A stretch of DNA of 64,000 nt, taken from assembly GCF_019218285.1 (NCBI RefSeq), contig NZ_JAHUZG010000003.1, forward strand, positions 124,001 to 188,000. The letters are read 5' to 3'. The position numbers and the translations under genes are program-made. The notes beneath the pieces are model-generated. The model was not told the DNA's origin. It saw nothing but the letters and a program-made list of their open reading frames with translations, and did no database searches. The DNA is from Antarctobacter sediminis (GTDB taxonomy: Bacteria > Pseudomonadota > Alphaproteobacteria > Rhodobacterales > Rhodobacteraceae). This document shows, piece after piece, positions 33,696 to 42,739 of the stretch (position 1 is its first letter; each line of letters begins with the position of its first letter).

Positions 33696-34754
33696 ATGGC
33701 CGAAATTCAACTCAGAAACGTGTCCAAGCGGTGGGGGAGTTTTGTCGGGGTCGACAACTTCGACCTGACCATTGCCGACCGGGAATTCCTTGTCCTTCTT
33801 GGGCCGTCGGGTTGCGGCAAGACGACCACCATGCGGATGATCGCCGGACTCGAAGATCCCACAGGCGGCGAGATCACGATTGACGGCAAGGTCGTCAACG
33901 ATCTGGAACCGAAAGACCGCGACGTAGCCATGGTGTTCCAGAGCTACGCGCTCTATCCGAATATGAACGTCTACGACAACATCCGCTTTCCGCTGAAGGT
34001 GCGCGGCGTTGATCCGGCCACCCATGACGAAAAGGTGCGTCGCGCCTCGGCCATGGTGGAACTGGACGATTTCCTGCACCGCAAGCCCGCCGAACTGTCC
34101 GGCGGTCAGCGTCAGCGCGTGGCCTTGGCCCGCGCCATCGTGCGTGAGCCGAACGTCTTTCTGATGGACGAACCTCTGTCGAATCTCGACGCCAAGCTGC
34201 GCGTTTCGACCCGGGCACAGATCAAGAACCTGAGCCACGAACTTTCGGTCACGACGATCTACGTCACGCACGACCAGATCGAAGCGATGACACTGGCAGA
34301 TCGTGTGGTCGTCATGGAAAAGGGCATCGTCCAGCAGGTTGGCAGCCCGACCGAGATCTACGATAACCCTGCCAACACTTTTGTGGCCAGCTTCATCGGC
34401 AGCCCGGCCATGAACCTGATCGAAGGCAGCATGTCCGGCGGCAGCTTTACCGCGCCGAACGTCCAGATTGACGGGCTACAGGCCCCGGACGGCAAGTTGA
34501 CGCTGGGCTTTCGCGCCGAGGATGCCTCGGTCGTGGACACCGGCGGCCAGATCAACGCGCCGATCTACACGCTGGAACTGCTGGGGGACGCGACCATGGT
34601 CACCGTGCGCATTGGCGGCACGCTGGTCAGTGTCCGCGCGGACAAGAACTATCGCGCCGAAATCGACGACATGGTGTCGATCCGTATCCCCACGGATCAC
34701 TGCCATCTGTTCGACGGTCAAAGCGGCGCACGCATCAACAAAAACGGAGCCTAA
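33696..34754 (+). CDS. ABC importer ATPase, MalK/UgpC type
   Basis: ATP-binding subunit (352 aa) of a carbohydrate-type (CUT1) importer. Walker A GPSGCGKTT lies near residues 37-45, signature LSGGQRQR near 134, Walker B FLMDEPLSNLDAKLR near 154, and the switch His in YVTHDQIEAMTLADR. A TOBE-containing C-terminal regulatory domain (about 235-350) is typical of MalK/UgpC. The ATG at 33696 follows GGAAAGGGAG. It is the first gene of the LacI-controlled importer operon, followed by binding protein and two permeases. Confidence 0.93.
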   Translation: MAEIQLRNVSKRWGSFVGVDNFDLTIADREFLVLLGPSGCGKTTTMRMIAGLEDPTGGEITIDGKVVNDLEPKDRDVAMVFQSYALYPNMNVYDNIRFPLKVRGVDPATHDEKVRRASAMVELDDFLHRKPAELSGGQRQRVALARAIVREPNVFLMDEPLSNLDAKLRVSTRAQIKNLSHELSVTTIYVTHDQIEAMTLADRVVVMEKGIVQQVGSPTEIYDNPANTFVASFIGSPAMNLIEGSMSGGSFTAPNVQIDGLQAPDGKLTLGFRAEDASVVDTGGQINAPIYTLELLGDATMVTVRIGGTLVSVRADKNYRAEIDDMVSIRIPTDHCHLFDGQSGARINKNGA

Positions 34755-34770
34755 GCTCTGAAAAAGGGAA

Positions 34771-34793
34771 TCCCCGGACAGATCATCCGGGGA
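34771..34793 (+). terminator. Hairpin between ATPase and binding-protein genes
   Basis: TCCCCGGA (34771-34778) pairs with TCCGGGGA (34786-34793), 7-base loop, no T-tract. Such hairpins in importer operons often set unequal levels of ATPase and binding protein. Confidence 0.45.
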
Positions 34794-34852
34794 CAACTCG
34801 AGGTGCGCGATTGCAAGGCGCACCCGTCCAACAAAGAAACAGGGAGAAAGAC

Positions 34853-36109
34853 ATGTTTCTGAAGAAGATTGCCATCACCGGGGTCGTGGCGGGCCTGATG
34901 AGCACGGCGGCCTTCGCCGAAAGCCACGCCGTTGACTGCGGCCCCGAGGGCCAGTCGATCCGCATCCTCGCCAGCGACTTTCCGGCGATCCACGCGATTG
35001 CCGATCAGGCCGAAGCCAACTGTGGCGCGGCAGCGGCAGAGTTCGTGCGCAACCACACCACCGAAGCGCGCCAGATCATGAACGCGGCCCTGACGCCCGA
35101 CCCGGCGGAATACACCAGCGTGATCCTCGCCAACTCGACCCTGACCCAGCTGATGAACGACGATCTGGTTCGCCCGCTGGACGATCTGGTCGAGAAATAC
35201 GGCGCCGGCATCAAGAAGACCCAGCTGATCACCATTGGCGGAAAGGTCATGGCGGTTGCCTTCATGGCCAACGCACAGCACCTCTATGTCCGCGAAGACA
35301 TCCTGGCCGAGGCCGGTGTCGAGGAAATCCCGACCACCTATGACGAACTGATCGCCGCCGCCGAAAAGATCCGCGCAGCAGGCATCATGGAACACCCGCT
35401 GGTCATGAACATGCAGGTCGGCTGGAACGTCGGCGAGACCTTCAACCTGTTCTTCCTTGCCCATGGCGGCGAGTTCTTTGAACCGGGCACCGCCGAGCCC
35501 AAGGTCAACAGCCCCGCCGGTATCGCCGCGCTGGAAACCCTTGCCAAGCTGGTCGAATATGCACACCCCGATCACCTGACCCATGCCTCGAACGAGACTC
35601 AGGGCCTGTGGGAAGCCGGCGAAGCGGCGCTGGGCATCATGTGGGGGTCGCGTGGCGCGGCCATCCTTGATGAAGACGGTGCTCTGCCCGTGGTGCGCGA
35701 TCACACCGTTCTGGCGGCGGCTCCCTCGGTCGAGCCGGGCGGCGTTCCGGGTGCAACCCTGTGGTGGGACGGCATCACCATTTCCAAGAACATCACCGAC
35801 GCGCAGGCCGAAGCCACCTTCGCGGCGCTCATCAGCGGCATGACCCCCGAGATGGTTCAGGCCAACAATGACGATGCCGTCTGGCTGCTGGACGGGTTCA
35901 CCCCGGGCCGCGCGGCTGCCGGTGTTGCCGCGACTGCCCGCGGCGGGGCCAAGCCCTATCCGATGATCCCGCAGATCGGCCTGATGCACAACGCGCTGGG
36001 CGCGGAGCTGGTCGACTTCCTCAAAGGTGAGGAAAGCGCGGAACAGGCGCTCAAGGACGTCGAGGCCGCCTATGTCACCGCCGCCAAGGAAGCGGGCTTC
36101 CTCCAGTAA
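34853..36109 (+). CDS. ABC importer solute-binding protein, family 1
   Basis: Periplasmic binding protein (418 aa) of the sugar-type family 1. A Sec signal peptide is clear: MFLKKIAITGVVAGLMSTAAF, with cleavage likely after A-F-A at residue 22-23. The mature part has the expected two-lobe sequence, with TTYDELIAAAEKIRAAGI in the hinge region and W-G-S-R-G-A-A near 270. The ATG at 34853 follows AGGGAGAAAGAC. In the mature protein two Cys at 28 and 57 could form a disulfide. It supplies the MalFG-like permeases downstream; the ligand is unknown but probably a polyol, sugar or sugar acid. Confidence 0.9.
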   Translation: MFLKKIAITGVVAGLMSTAAFAESHAVDCGPEGQSIRILASDFPAIHAIADQAEANCGAAAAEFVRNHTTEARQIMNAALTPDPAEYTSVILANSTLTQLMNDDLVRPLDDLVEKYGAGIKKTQLITIGGKVMAVAFMANAQHLYVREDILAEAGVEEIPTTYDELIAAAEKIRAAGIMEHPLVMNMQVGWNVGETFNLFFLAHGGEFFEPGTAEPKVNSPAGIAALETLAKLVEYAHPDHLTHASNETQGLWEAGEAALGIMWGSRGAAILDEDGALPVVRDHTVLAAAPSVEPGGVPGATLWWDGITISKNITDAQAEATFAALISGMTPEMVQANNDDAVWLLDGFTPGRAAAGVAATARGGAKPYPMIPQIGLMHNALGAELVDFLKGEESAEQALKDVEAAYVTAAKEAGFLQ

Positions 36110-36120
36110 GCCGCAAGACG

Positions 36121-36147
36121 CGCGCTCCGGGGGAACCCCGGGGCGCG
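36121..36147 (+). terminator. Hairpin after the binding-protein gene
   Basis: A 12-bp stem with one T-G wobble (36121-36132 with 36136-36147) and loop GAA, just after the solute-binding gene. No T-tract. Likely a 3' stabiliser that raises binding-protein mRNA above permease mRNA. Confidence 0.5.
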
Positions 36148-36177
36148 ACCCTCCTGACCCAATCGGAGCGCTCCCCG

Positions 36178-37209
36178 ATGAAAGACCGTACTTTCTTCTG
36201 GTTCATCCTGCCGACGCTGTCGGCGATGATCCTCTTCATCGCCCTGCCGATCGTATCGGTCTTTATCCAGTCGCTGCACATCCAGCACGAACAGGTGCTG
36301 ATCGTCTCGGAAAGCTGTGGGCCCTTCGGCTGCGAGGAAACCTCGGAAGTCGATCAGGACGCCACCCGGGCCCTGCGAGAGGCGCAGCCTCTGGGCCGCT
36401 TCAACGGGCTGAACACCTATCTGAACCGTTCGCACCTTGCGATCACGGAGATTGGCGAGGCCTGGGCCAATGCCGACAGTTTCGGTGCCTTCTGGAACCG
36501 GGTCTACAACCTGCCGTTCTACAAGGCGCTGACCTTCACCATTGTCTACACCGCCGTGGTGACGCCGTTTGTGCTGTTCCTTGGGCTGGCGGTTGCGACC
36601 GGGGTCAACAACCTGCCCAAACTGCTCAAGGGCCCAACGATCTTTGTCTCGCTTTTGCCGATGATCGTGACCCCGCTGGTTGGGGCGCTGATCCTGTTCT
36701 GGATGGTTGACGGGGACGGCATCATCGGTGCCTCGCTGCAACGGGCTTTCGATGATCCGTCGCTCAGTCTCAAGGCTTCGCCGACGCTGACCTGGATCAT
36801 GCTGATGGTTTACGGTGTCTGGCACTCGCTCCCGTTCAGCTTCATCGTCTTCTATGCCGGTCTGCAAACCGTGCCCAAGGACACGATGGAGGCGTCGATG
36901 ATCGACGGCGCCACCACCTGGCAGCGTATGCGCTATGTCACCATTCCGCACCTGATGCCGCTGGTGACCTTCGTGACCCTGATTCAGCTGATGGACAACT
37001 TCCGCGTCTTCGAACCGATCGTCAGCTTTCAGGCGCAGGCCCATGCGACCTCGCTGTCCTACGTGATCTTCAACGACCTCCGTGAAAGCGGCAACCCGCT
37101 CTACGGCTCCGCTGGCGCGACCTCGATGATGACCATCATCGGCGTGGCCATCCTGTTGACCCCGGTGCTGATCCGCACCTGGCGCAACTACAACCGCAAG
37201 GCGCACTGA
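36178..37209 (+). CDS. ABC importer permease, MalF type
   Basis: Integral-membrane permease (343 aa). Six hydrophobic segments are visible, with an unusually long first periplasmic loop between the first and second (about residues 35-115) that contains two Cys (S-C-G-P-F-G-C). The EAA loop reads EASMIDGATTWQRMRYVTIP starting near residue 239. The start at 36178 is 30 bases after the hairpin that follows the binding-protein gene. The second permease gene follows 11 bases later. Together with the MalK-type ATPase they form a CUT1-type importer. Confidence 0.9.
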   Translation: MKDRTFFWFILPTLSAMILFIALPIVSVFIQSLHIQHEQVLIVSESCGPFGCEETSEVDQDATRALREAQPLGRFNGLNTYLNRSHLAITEIGEAWANADSFGAFWNRVYNLPFYKALTFTIVYTAVVTPFVLFLGLAVATGVNNLPKLLKGPTIFVSLLPMIVTPLVGALILFWMVDGDGIIGASLQRAFDDPSLSLKASPTLTWIMLMVYGVWHSLPFSFIVFYAGLQTVPKDTMEASMIDGATTWQRMRYVTIPHLMPLVTFVTLIQLMDNFRVFEPIVSFQAQAHATSLSYVIFNDLRESGNPLYGSAGATSMMTIIGVAILLTPVLIRTWRNYNRKAH

Positions 37210-37220
37210 GGAGAGACCCC

Positions 37221-38102
37221 ATGAGCACCAAGGCCCTCAACCGCACCACGCCCCTGACCATCATCTCTTTTGCGCTGGTCGCAATCTGGCTGATCGTCGC
37301 CGCCTTTCCCTTCTTCTGGACCCTCTGGGGCAGCTTCAAGGTGCAGGCGGACTTCTTCTCCAAGGCGGACTGGATGAACGCCCTGCGGGGCACCAACACC
37401 ATCGCCGAAACCGGCAGCGCCTTTACCGGCAAAGGCTATTACGGCGCGTGGGTGCAAGAGGAATTCTGGCGCGCGGTCCTGAACACCGGCATCGTCGTCT
37501 TCTTCACCGTTATCATCTCGCTGACCTTCGGCACGCTGGGCGGCTATGCGCTGGCCCGTTCGGGCAAGAAATACGCCTTCTGGATCCTGATGGCCGCGCT
37601 GGTCTTTCGCGCAATGCCGCATATCACGCTGGTTTCGGGCTACCTGTTGCCGTTCTTTGAATGGAACGTCTGGGGCATCCTGCCGACGACGATCATCGTT
37701 CTTGTGGCGATCAACCAACCCTTCACGCTGTGGATGCTGCACTCGTTCTTTCTGAACATCCCCAAGGACATGGACGAAAGCGCCATGGTCGATGGCTGCA
37801 CCCGTTTTCAGGCCTTCCGGCATGTCATCATCCCGGTGATGTGGCCCGGCGTCATCACCACCGGCCTGTTCAGCTTTCTTCTTGCCTACAACGACTTTGC
37901 CGTGACCTCGATGCTGCTCAGCTCGGAAAACGAGACCATGATCCCGGCCATCGCCAGCTTTCTTGGCACAACGCAGGTCGAGGGCAACGTGATGTTCGCG
38001 GTTGCCGCCGTTGTCTCGGCCACGGCCCCGCTCTTTGTGCTGGTCATGTTCTTCCAGCGCCAGATCGTCAGCGGCTTGACCGCCGGCGCGGTCAAGGGAT
38101 GA
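37221..38102 (+). CDS. ABC importer permease, MalG type
   Basis: Second permease (293 aa). It has six hydrophobic segments and the EAA loop ESAMVDGCTRFQAFRHVIIP starting near residue 186. The first periplasmic loop (about 40-80) is moderately long. The ATG follows GAGGAGAGACCCC. Its TGA overlaps the ATG of the next gene (ATGA), so importer and catabolic genes share one transcript. Confidence 0.91.
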   Translation: MSTKALNRTTPLTIISFALVAIWLIVAAFPFFWTLWGSFKVQADFFSKADWMNALRGTNTIAETGSAFTGKGYYGAWVQEEFWRAVLNTGIVVFFTVIISLTFGTLGGYALARSGKKYAFWILMAALVFRAMPHITLVSGYLLPFFEWNVWGILPTTIIVLVAINQPFTLWMLHSFFLNIPKDMDESAMVDGCTRFQAFRHVIIPVMWPGVITTGLFSFLLAYNDFAVTSMLLSSENETMIPAIASFLGTTQVEGNVMFAVAAVVSATAPLFVLVMFFQRQIVSGLTAGAVKG

Positions 38103-39139
38103 GCGTCCACGACGATAACAAGGCGCTTGTCGCCACTCTGCGCGCGGCTTTGCGGTCTGCCGACGCCGCGCGCATCTGGGCTGCGTTACACGCGGCCTTT
38201 TCGCCCGATGCTGCTATCCGGTTGGGTCATCCGCTGGACGAGATGACCGGCCCTGAACAGCTGTGGCAACGGGTCTATGCCCCGCTTCTGGACGCGATGC
38301 CGGATATGGAGCGTGCCGATTTCATCGTCATGGCGGGCCCCCGCTGGGGCGAGGGCAAAAGCGGCAACTGGGTTGGCCTTGGGGGTAATATCCTTGGCAC
38401 CTTCCGGGCGGATTGGCTGGGCATTCCGGCCAGTGGCCGTCCGGTCCACATGCGCTATCACGAATACCTGCGCATCGAAGACGGCAAGATCGTCGAGATG
38501 GAAGGTCTTTGGGATATTCCGCAGGTGATGTTGCAGGCCGGTGTTTGGCCGATGGCACCACAATCCGGCGTAGAATGGATGTGCCCCGGCCCGACCAATG
38601 GCGGCGGGGTGCTGACCGCGCCGTGTGATGAGACGAGGGCGGATGCCTCGGTGCAACTGGTCTGGGACATGCTGCATGACCTCAAGCAAGGCACGGCCGA
38701 CACACCCGAACGCGGGCTGGGCGGCTATTGGCATAACCATGCTTTCTGGTACGGGCCGACGGGGCTGGGTACGGCGCGCGGCCACGCGGGCATCGCGCGG
38801 TTGATCTTTAAACAGTTCCGTGACGGGCTGTCGGACAACACCCGCCATCTGGACGAAGGTGTGTTCTTTGGCGATCAGGACATTGTCGCCTTTACCGGCT
38901 GGCCTTCGGGGACGGCGGTGCATTCCGGCGATGGATTCCTTGGGCTTGCGCCCACCGGCAAGCGCATCACCCGCCGCAGCCTTGATTTCTGGCGGGTCGA
39001 AGAGGGCATGGTTCGCGAATGTTGGGTCATGGTCGACATGATCGACCTGTACTGCCAGTTGGGCGTCGATGTCTTTGCCCGTATGCGGATGCTGACCGGC
39101 GCGCGCCGACCTGCTCAAGCAGTAGGGGCCGCCGCCTGA
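38099..39139 (+). CDS. Two-domain NTF2/SnoaL-like protein (B)
   Basis: Protein of 346 aa with two NTF2-like domains (about 10-165 and 190-335). It is a clear paralogue of the protein at 42740-43792: both have Y-A-P-L-x-x-A-M-P-D at about 60, the GLWDIPQVMLQAG/TLWDIPEVMMQAK stretch near 140, WYGPTGLGT near 220, and R-S-L-D-F-W-R plus C-W-V-M-V-D-M near 300-320. SnoaL-like enzymes use buried His/Asp for cyclisation, dehydration or epimerisation. It overlaps the permease stop and the GMC gene start by one to four bases. The reaction is unknown. Confidence 0.82.
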   Translation: MSVHDDNKALVATLRAALRSADAARIWAALHAAFSPDAAIRLGHPLDEMTGPEQLWQRVYAPLLDAMPDMERADFIVMAGPRWGEGKSGNWVGLGGNILGTFRADWLGIPASGRPVHMRYHEYLRIEDGKIVEMEGLWDIPQVMLQAGVWPMAPQSGVEWMCPGPTNGGGVLTAPCDETRADASVQLVWDMLHDLKQGTADTPERGLGGYWHNHAFWYGPTGLGTARGHAGIARLIFKQFRDGLSDNTRHLDEGVFFGDQDIVAFTGWPSGTAVHSGDGFLGLAPTGKRITRRSLDFWRVEEGMVRECWVMVDMIDLYCQLGVDVFARMRMLTGARRPAQAVGAAA

Positions 39140-40617
39140 TGCGTGATTTCATCGTCATAGGAGCCGGATCCGCCGGTTGCGTCATGGCCGCCGAACTTGC
39201 ACGTCGCGAGGCCGGATCGGTCCTGCTGCTGGAAGCCGGGCCAAGCGACCGCCATCCGCTGGTGTCCATGCCTTTCGGACTGGTCTGGCTGCTGAACGGG
39301 CCGCGGGACTGGGCCTTCAAGACGGTGCCGCAAGAGAAGGCGGGTGGCCGCCAGATCGGCGTCCCGCGCGGCCGCATGGTCGGCGGTTCGGGCTCGATCA
39401 ATTCGATGGTCTGGTTCCGAGGGCGCGCGGCGGATTTCGACGTGTGGCAACAGCCGGGTTGGTCCTTTTCCGATGTGGAACCGGCCTTCAAGGCGGTCGA
39501 GGCACATTTGCGCCCAACCAAGCTGACCCACGCGCATCCTCTGTCCAGGGGTCTTGATCCGCTCTTTGATCCCGATCCGACGCCCGAAACCGAAAGCGCG
39601 GGGCTATTCCGTCACAACATGATCCGCCACCGGCGCAATTCGGCTGCGCGTGCCTTTCTGCGCAAACGGCCCGAGGTGGACTTGCGCACCGGAGCCGAAG
39701 TTGACCGTCTGATCTGGGAAGGCGATCGCGCCGCCGGGGTGGTTCTGATTGACGGGACCGAGATCCGTGCCGCCAAGGGCGTGGTGTTGTGCGCCGGGTC
39801 GCTGGCCTCTCCGGCGATCCTGATGCGCTCGGGGCTTGGCCCGCGCGAGGATTTGCAGGATCTGGGAATCGACACCCGCGTGGATGCGCCGACCATCGGT
39901 GCCAACCTGCACGATCACCCCGGCGTTGGACTGCATTTCGAAGGCCCCGGTTCCGGCTACGGTCTGGAACTGGCGCAATGGCCGCGCTGGGCGGTGTCGC
40001 CGTTGCAGTACCTGCTGACCCGGTCGGGGCCGCTGGCCTCGCCCACGGTCGAAGCAGGGATGTTCTTCAATGCGCGGGGCGACGGCGGCGAAGCCGACGT
40101 GCAAACGCATTTCATCCCCTTCTTTCTGGCGCATGACGGTGACCGCTATCAGCGCAAGGCCGGGTATTTCGCGGATGTCTGCCTTTGCCGTCCGAAGTCA
40201 CGCGGCAGCCTGCGGCTGGCGTCAAAGGATCCCGCGCAGGCGCCCTTGATCGACCTTGGCCTGTTCCGCGAGGAAAGCGATCTGGACACGATGGTTGAAG
40301 GTGTGGACCGGCTGCGCCGCCTGCTGAAACAGGCCCATTTCGGTCCTCACCGCGCGCCCGAAGTGTTCCCCGGCGAACAGGTGTCGGGTGAGGCGCTGAG
40401 AGCCCATATTCGCAACAGCGCGGGCACCGCCTATCACCCGGTCGGCACCTTGGCGCTGGGTGGGGCGGTCACGCCGCGACTTGCGGTTGACGGGGTGCAG
40501 GGCCTGTGGGCAGCCGATGCCTCGGTCATGCCTGCCGTGACCTCGGCCAACACCAATGCCCCCAGCATGATGATCGGCTGGAAAGGCGCGGAGTTCATCG
40601 CGGAGGACAGCGTTTGA
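39139..40617 (+). CDS. GMC-family FAD oxidoreductase
   Basis: Flavin alcohol dehydrogenase (492 aa) of the glucose-methanol-choline family. The FAD-binding motif GAGSAGCVMAAELA starts at residue 8, the GMC signature is near 80-95 (GRMVGGSGSINSMVWFRG), and the C-terminal catalytic His region reads AGTAYHPVGTLALGG with Asn in S-A-N-T-N-A-P-S-M-M-I. The ATG overlaps the previous stop (TGATG). It would oxidise an alcohol group of the imported compound or an early intermediate. A ribosome site (GGAGGA) inside its 3' end points to a tiny downstream gene. Confidence 0.92.
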   Translation: MRDFIVIGAGSAGCVMAAELARREAGSVLLLEAGPSDRHPLVSMPFGLVWLLNGPRDWAFKTVPQEKAGGRQIGVPRGRMVGGSGSINSMVWFRGRAADFDVWQQPGWSFSDVEPAFKAVEAHLRPTKLTHAHPLSRGLDPLFDPDPTPETESAGLFRHNMIRHRRNSAARAFLRKRPEVDLRTGAEVDRLIWEGDRAAGVVLIDGTEIRAAKGVVLCAGSLASPAILMRSGLGPREDLQDLGIDTRVDAPTIGANLHDHPGVGLHFEGPGSGYGLELAQWPRWAVSPLQYLLTRSGPLASPTVEAGMFFNARGDGGEADVQTHFIPFFLAHDGDRYQRKAGYFADVCLCRPKSRGSLRLASKDPAQAPLIDLGLFREESDLDTMVEGVDRLRRLLKQAHFGPHRAPEVFPGEQVSGEALRAHIRNSAGTAYHPVGTLALGGAVTPRLAVDGVQGLWAADASVMPAVTSANTNAPSMMIGWKGAEFIAEDSV

Positions 40618-40748
40618 GTTCCTCCGCCCGTCACAATGCCCTGTCGCGCCACCCGGCGCTGAACCGGATGCCCCGGGATTTTCTGGAGCGGTTGAACCCG
40701 CTTCGGCATTTTCCGGATTTTGGCATTCAGAAAGGACAAGTGACATGA
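40614..40748 (+). CDS. Candidate 44-aa coupled small protein
   Basis: A short frame fills the gap between the GMC gene and the next NTF2-like gene. It starts with TTG overlapping the GMC stop (TTGA), has GGAGGA six bases upstream, and its TGA overlaps the next ATG (ATGA). The predicted 44-residue product is basic and helical, with the segment ALNRMPRDFLERLNPLRHF. The exact fit between both neighbours and the good ribosome site favour translation. The function is unknown, and the only other explanation is a coupling leader without a working product. Confidence 0.5.
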   Translation: MSSSARHNALSRHPALNRMPRDFLERLNPLRHFPDFGIQKGQVT

Positions 40749-41278
40749 AAGGTTCTCGCCCCGAACAGGCGGTTCTGTCCCGCGACACGGACATGAGCAA
40801 GACCGACGAAACCCGCGCCGTGATCGAAGGCATGGTCGACGGACTGAACGATCACCGCATCGACGACATCGGCCAATTCTTTGCCGAAGGGTTCCGTTGG
40901 ATGGGGAACACCGGCTGCGGCACCAAGAACGGGCTGCAAGAGTTCCAGAACAACTGGCAACGCCCATTTCAGGCGGCCTTCAGCGACAAGACATGCATCG
41001 ACGAGGCCCGCCTGTACATGGGCGAATGGGCCGCGGCCTTTGGCCGTCAGGAAGCCACGCATTCCGGCACCTTCATGGGCGTTGCCCCCACCGGCAAACG
41101 GGTCGAAATCCGATACATGGATTTCTGGAAGGTCGAGGACGGCAAGATCACCGACAACTGGGTGATGGTGGATTTTCCGCACGTTCTGGCGCAACTGGGT
41201 GTCGACGTGTTCAACGGCGAAGGCTGGGAAGCCTTCGACCGCGGCGAACGCGACGCGCCCCGGCCCGCGGCGAAGTGA
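40745..41278 (+). CDS. Single-domain NTF2/SnoaL-like protein (C)
   Basis: NTF2-like protein (177 aa) with one domain (about 25-160). It resembles the C-terminal domain of the two-domain paralogues: THSGTFMGVAPTGKRVEIRY near 105-125, M-D-F-W-K-V-E-D-G-K-I near 128, and NWVMVDFPHVLAQLGVDVF near 142-160. The SnoaL-type T-G-K-x-V/I strand and W-x-x-x-D are conserved. It lies between the GMC and HisD-like genes and is followed by two intergenic hairpins. A catalytic role (isomerase, dehydratase or cyclase) is inferred from fold alone. Confidence 0.82.
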   Translation: MKGSRPEQAVLSRDTDMSKTDETRAVIEGMVDGLNDHRIDDIGQFFAEGFRWMGNTGCGTKNGLQEFQNNWQRPFQAAFSDKTCIDEARLYMGEWAAAFGRQEATHSGTFMGVAPTGKRVEIRYMDFWKVEDGKITDNWVMVDFPHVLAQLGVDVFNGEGWEAFDRGERDAPRPAAK

Positions 41279-41284
41279 TTTTTG

Positions 41285-41340
41285 GTCCCGGCAGGCATGC
41301 CGGGACTTCAACGGCAGAGGCCCCGGATCAAGTCCGGGGC
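41285..41340. repeat. Paired palindromic intergenic element
   Basis: Two perfect hairpins in tandem: 41285-41293 with 41298-41306 (9 bp, loop GGCA) and 41320-41327 with 41333-41340 (8 bp, loop TCAAG). The CCCCGGA-TCAAG-TCCGGGG hairpin resembles a dispersed palindromic element I recall as widespread in alphaproteobacterial genomes. It sits inside an operon, before the HisD-like gene. Confidence 0.6.
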
Positions 41341-41353
41341 GGGAGTTAGAAAT

Positions 41354-42664
41354 ATGGCCATTACATATCTCAAACAGGGCAAGCCCGAAGCGGAACGGGC
41401 CGAGGATGATGCCAAGGTGCGCGGCACCGTCGAGGCGGCGCTGAAAGACATCGAAGCCCGCGGCGATGCCGCCGTGCGCGAGATGAGCCAGAAGTTCGAC
41501 AACTATGCGCCCGAGAGCTTTCGCCTGACGCAGGGCCAGATCGAAGGGCTGATGTCCAAGGTATCGGCCCGCGATATGGAAGACATCAAGTTCGCGCAGG
41601 AACAGGTGATGAATTTTGCCCGTGCGCAGCGCGACTCGATGAAGGACATCGAAGTGGAAACGCTGCCCGGCGTGATCCTTGGCCACAAGAACATCCCCGT
41701 GCAATCGGTGGGCTGTTACGTCCCGGCGGGCAAGTTCCCGATGGTGGCCTCGGCACATATGTCGGTGGCCACCGCGACGGTCGCGGGCGTGCCGCGCATC
41801 GCCGCCGCAACCGCGCCCTTCAAGGGCGAGCCGAACCCGGCCGTGATCGCCGCCATGCATCTGGGCGGTGCGCATGAGATCTATGCCCTTGGTGGCATTC
41901 AGGCCGTTGGCGCGATGGCCATCGGCACCGAAACCATCGACCCGGTGCATATGCTGGTCGGTCCCGGAAACGCCTTTGTCGCCGAGGCCAAGCGCCAGCT
42001 GTTTGGCCGCGTAGGCATCGACCTCTTTGCCGGTCCGACCGAGACCATGGTGATCGCGGATGAGACCGTCGACGCCGAGATCTGCGCCACCGACCTGCTT
42101 GGTCAGGCCGAGCACGGCTACAACTCGCCCGCCGCGATGATCACCACATCTCGCAAGCTGGCCGAGGAGACACTGGCCGAGATCGACCGCCTGTTGCAGA
42201 TCCTGCCGACGGCGGAGACCGCCCGAGTCAGCTGGGAAGATTATGGCGACATGATTGTCTGCGATACCCATGAGGAGGTGCTTCGCGTGGCCAATGACAT
42301 GGCCTATGAGCACGTCCAGATCATGACCGACCGTGATGACTGGTATCTTGAGAACATGCACAGCTATGGCGCGCTGTTCCTTGGGCCGCGGACCAATGTG
42401 GCAAACGGCGACAAGGTGATTGGTACCAACCACACGCTGCCGACCAAGAAGGCGGGCCGCTATACCGGCGGTCTGTGGGTGGGCAAGTTCCTGAAGACCC
42501 ATTCCTACCAGCGGGTGACCACCGACGAGGCGGCGGCGATGATCGGCGAATACGGCTCGCGGCTGTGCATGCTGGAGGGGTTTGTCGGTCACGCCGAGCA
42601 ATGCAATATCCGCGTCCGCCGGTATGGCGGCAAGAACGTGCCCTACGGCGCGGCCGCGGAATGA
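41354..42664 (+). CDS. Histidinol-dehydrogenase-family NAD enzyme
   Basis: NAD-dependent alcohol dehydrogenase (436 aa) of the HisD family. HisD motifs are intact: [16 protein letters not shown] near 203, [11 protein letters not shown] near 221, Q-A-E-H-G (zinc ligands Gln, His) near 252, and GTNHTLPT near 357. The start [10 protein letters not shown] resembles the HpsN branch (sulfopropanediol 3-dehydrogenase) more than biosynthetic HisD. No other histidine genes are near, so this is a catabolic member that probably oxidises an alcohol to an acid in two steps. The ATG at 41354 follows GGGAG. Substrate uncertain. Confidence 0.85.
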   Translation: MAITYLKQGKPEAERAEDDAKVRGTVEAALKDIEARGDAAVREMSQKFDNYAPESFRLTQGQIEGLMSKVSARDMEDIKFAQEQVMNFARAQRDSMKDIEVETLPGVILGHKNIPVQSVGCYVPAGKFPMVASAHMSVATATVAGVPRIAAATAPFKGEPNPAVIAAMHLGGAHEIYALGGIQAVGAMAIGTETIDPVHMLVGPGNAFVAEAKRQLFGRVGIDLFAGPTETMVIADETVDAEICATDLLGQAEHGYNSPAAMITTSRKLAEETLAEIDRLLQILPTAETARVSWEDYGDMIVCDTHEEVLRVANDMAYEHVQIMTDRDDWYLENMHSYGALFLGPRTNVANGDKVIGTNHTLPTKKAGRYTGGLWVGKFLKTHSYQRVTTDEAAAMIGEYGSRLCMLEGFVGHAEQCNIRVRRYGGKNVPYGAAAE

Positions 42665-42679
42665 ACCAGAACGGTTGGA

Positions 42680-42712
42680 CCGGGGCTCTGCCCCGGACCC
42701 CGGGATATTTTT
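42680..42712. repeat. GC-rich hairpin with T-tract upstream of NTF2-like gene
   Basis: CCGGGGC-TCT-GCCCCGG (42680-42696), then ACCCCGGG and ATATTTTT. It looks like a dispersed Rhodobacteraceae-type intergenic element and may act as a partial terminator inside the operon. Recognition of the element is from memory. Confidence 0.45.
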
Positions 42713-42739
42713 GGACAGAAGAAACACAGAAACAGGCCA

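Noticed and set aside
41354-42664. Histidine biosynthesis hisD
   Set aside because: No other his genes are present, and the N terminus and operon context fit catabolic HisD-family alcohol dehydrogenases.
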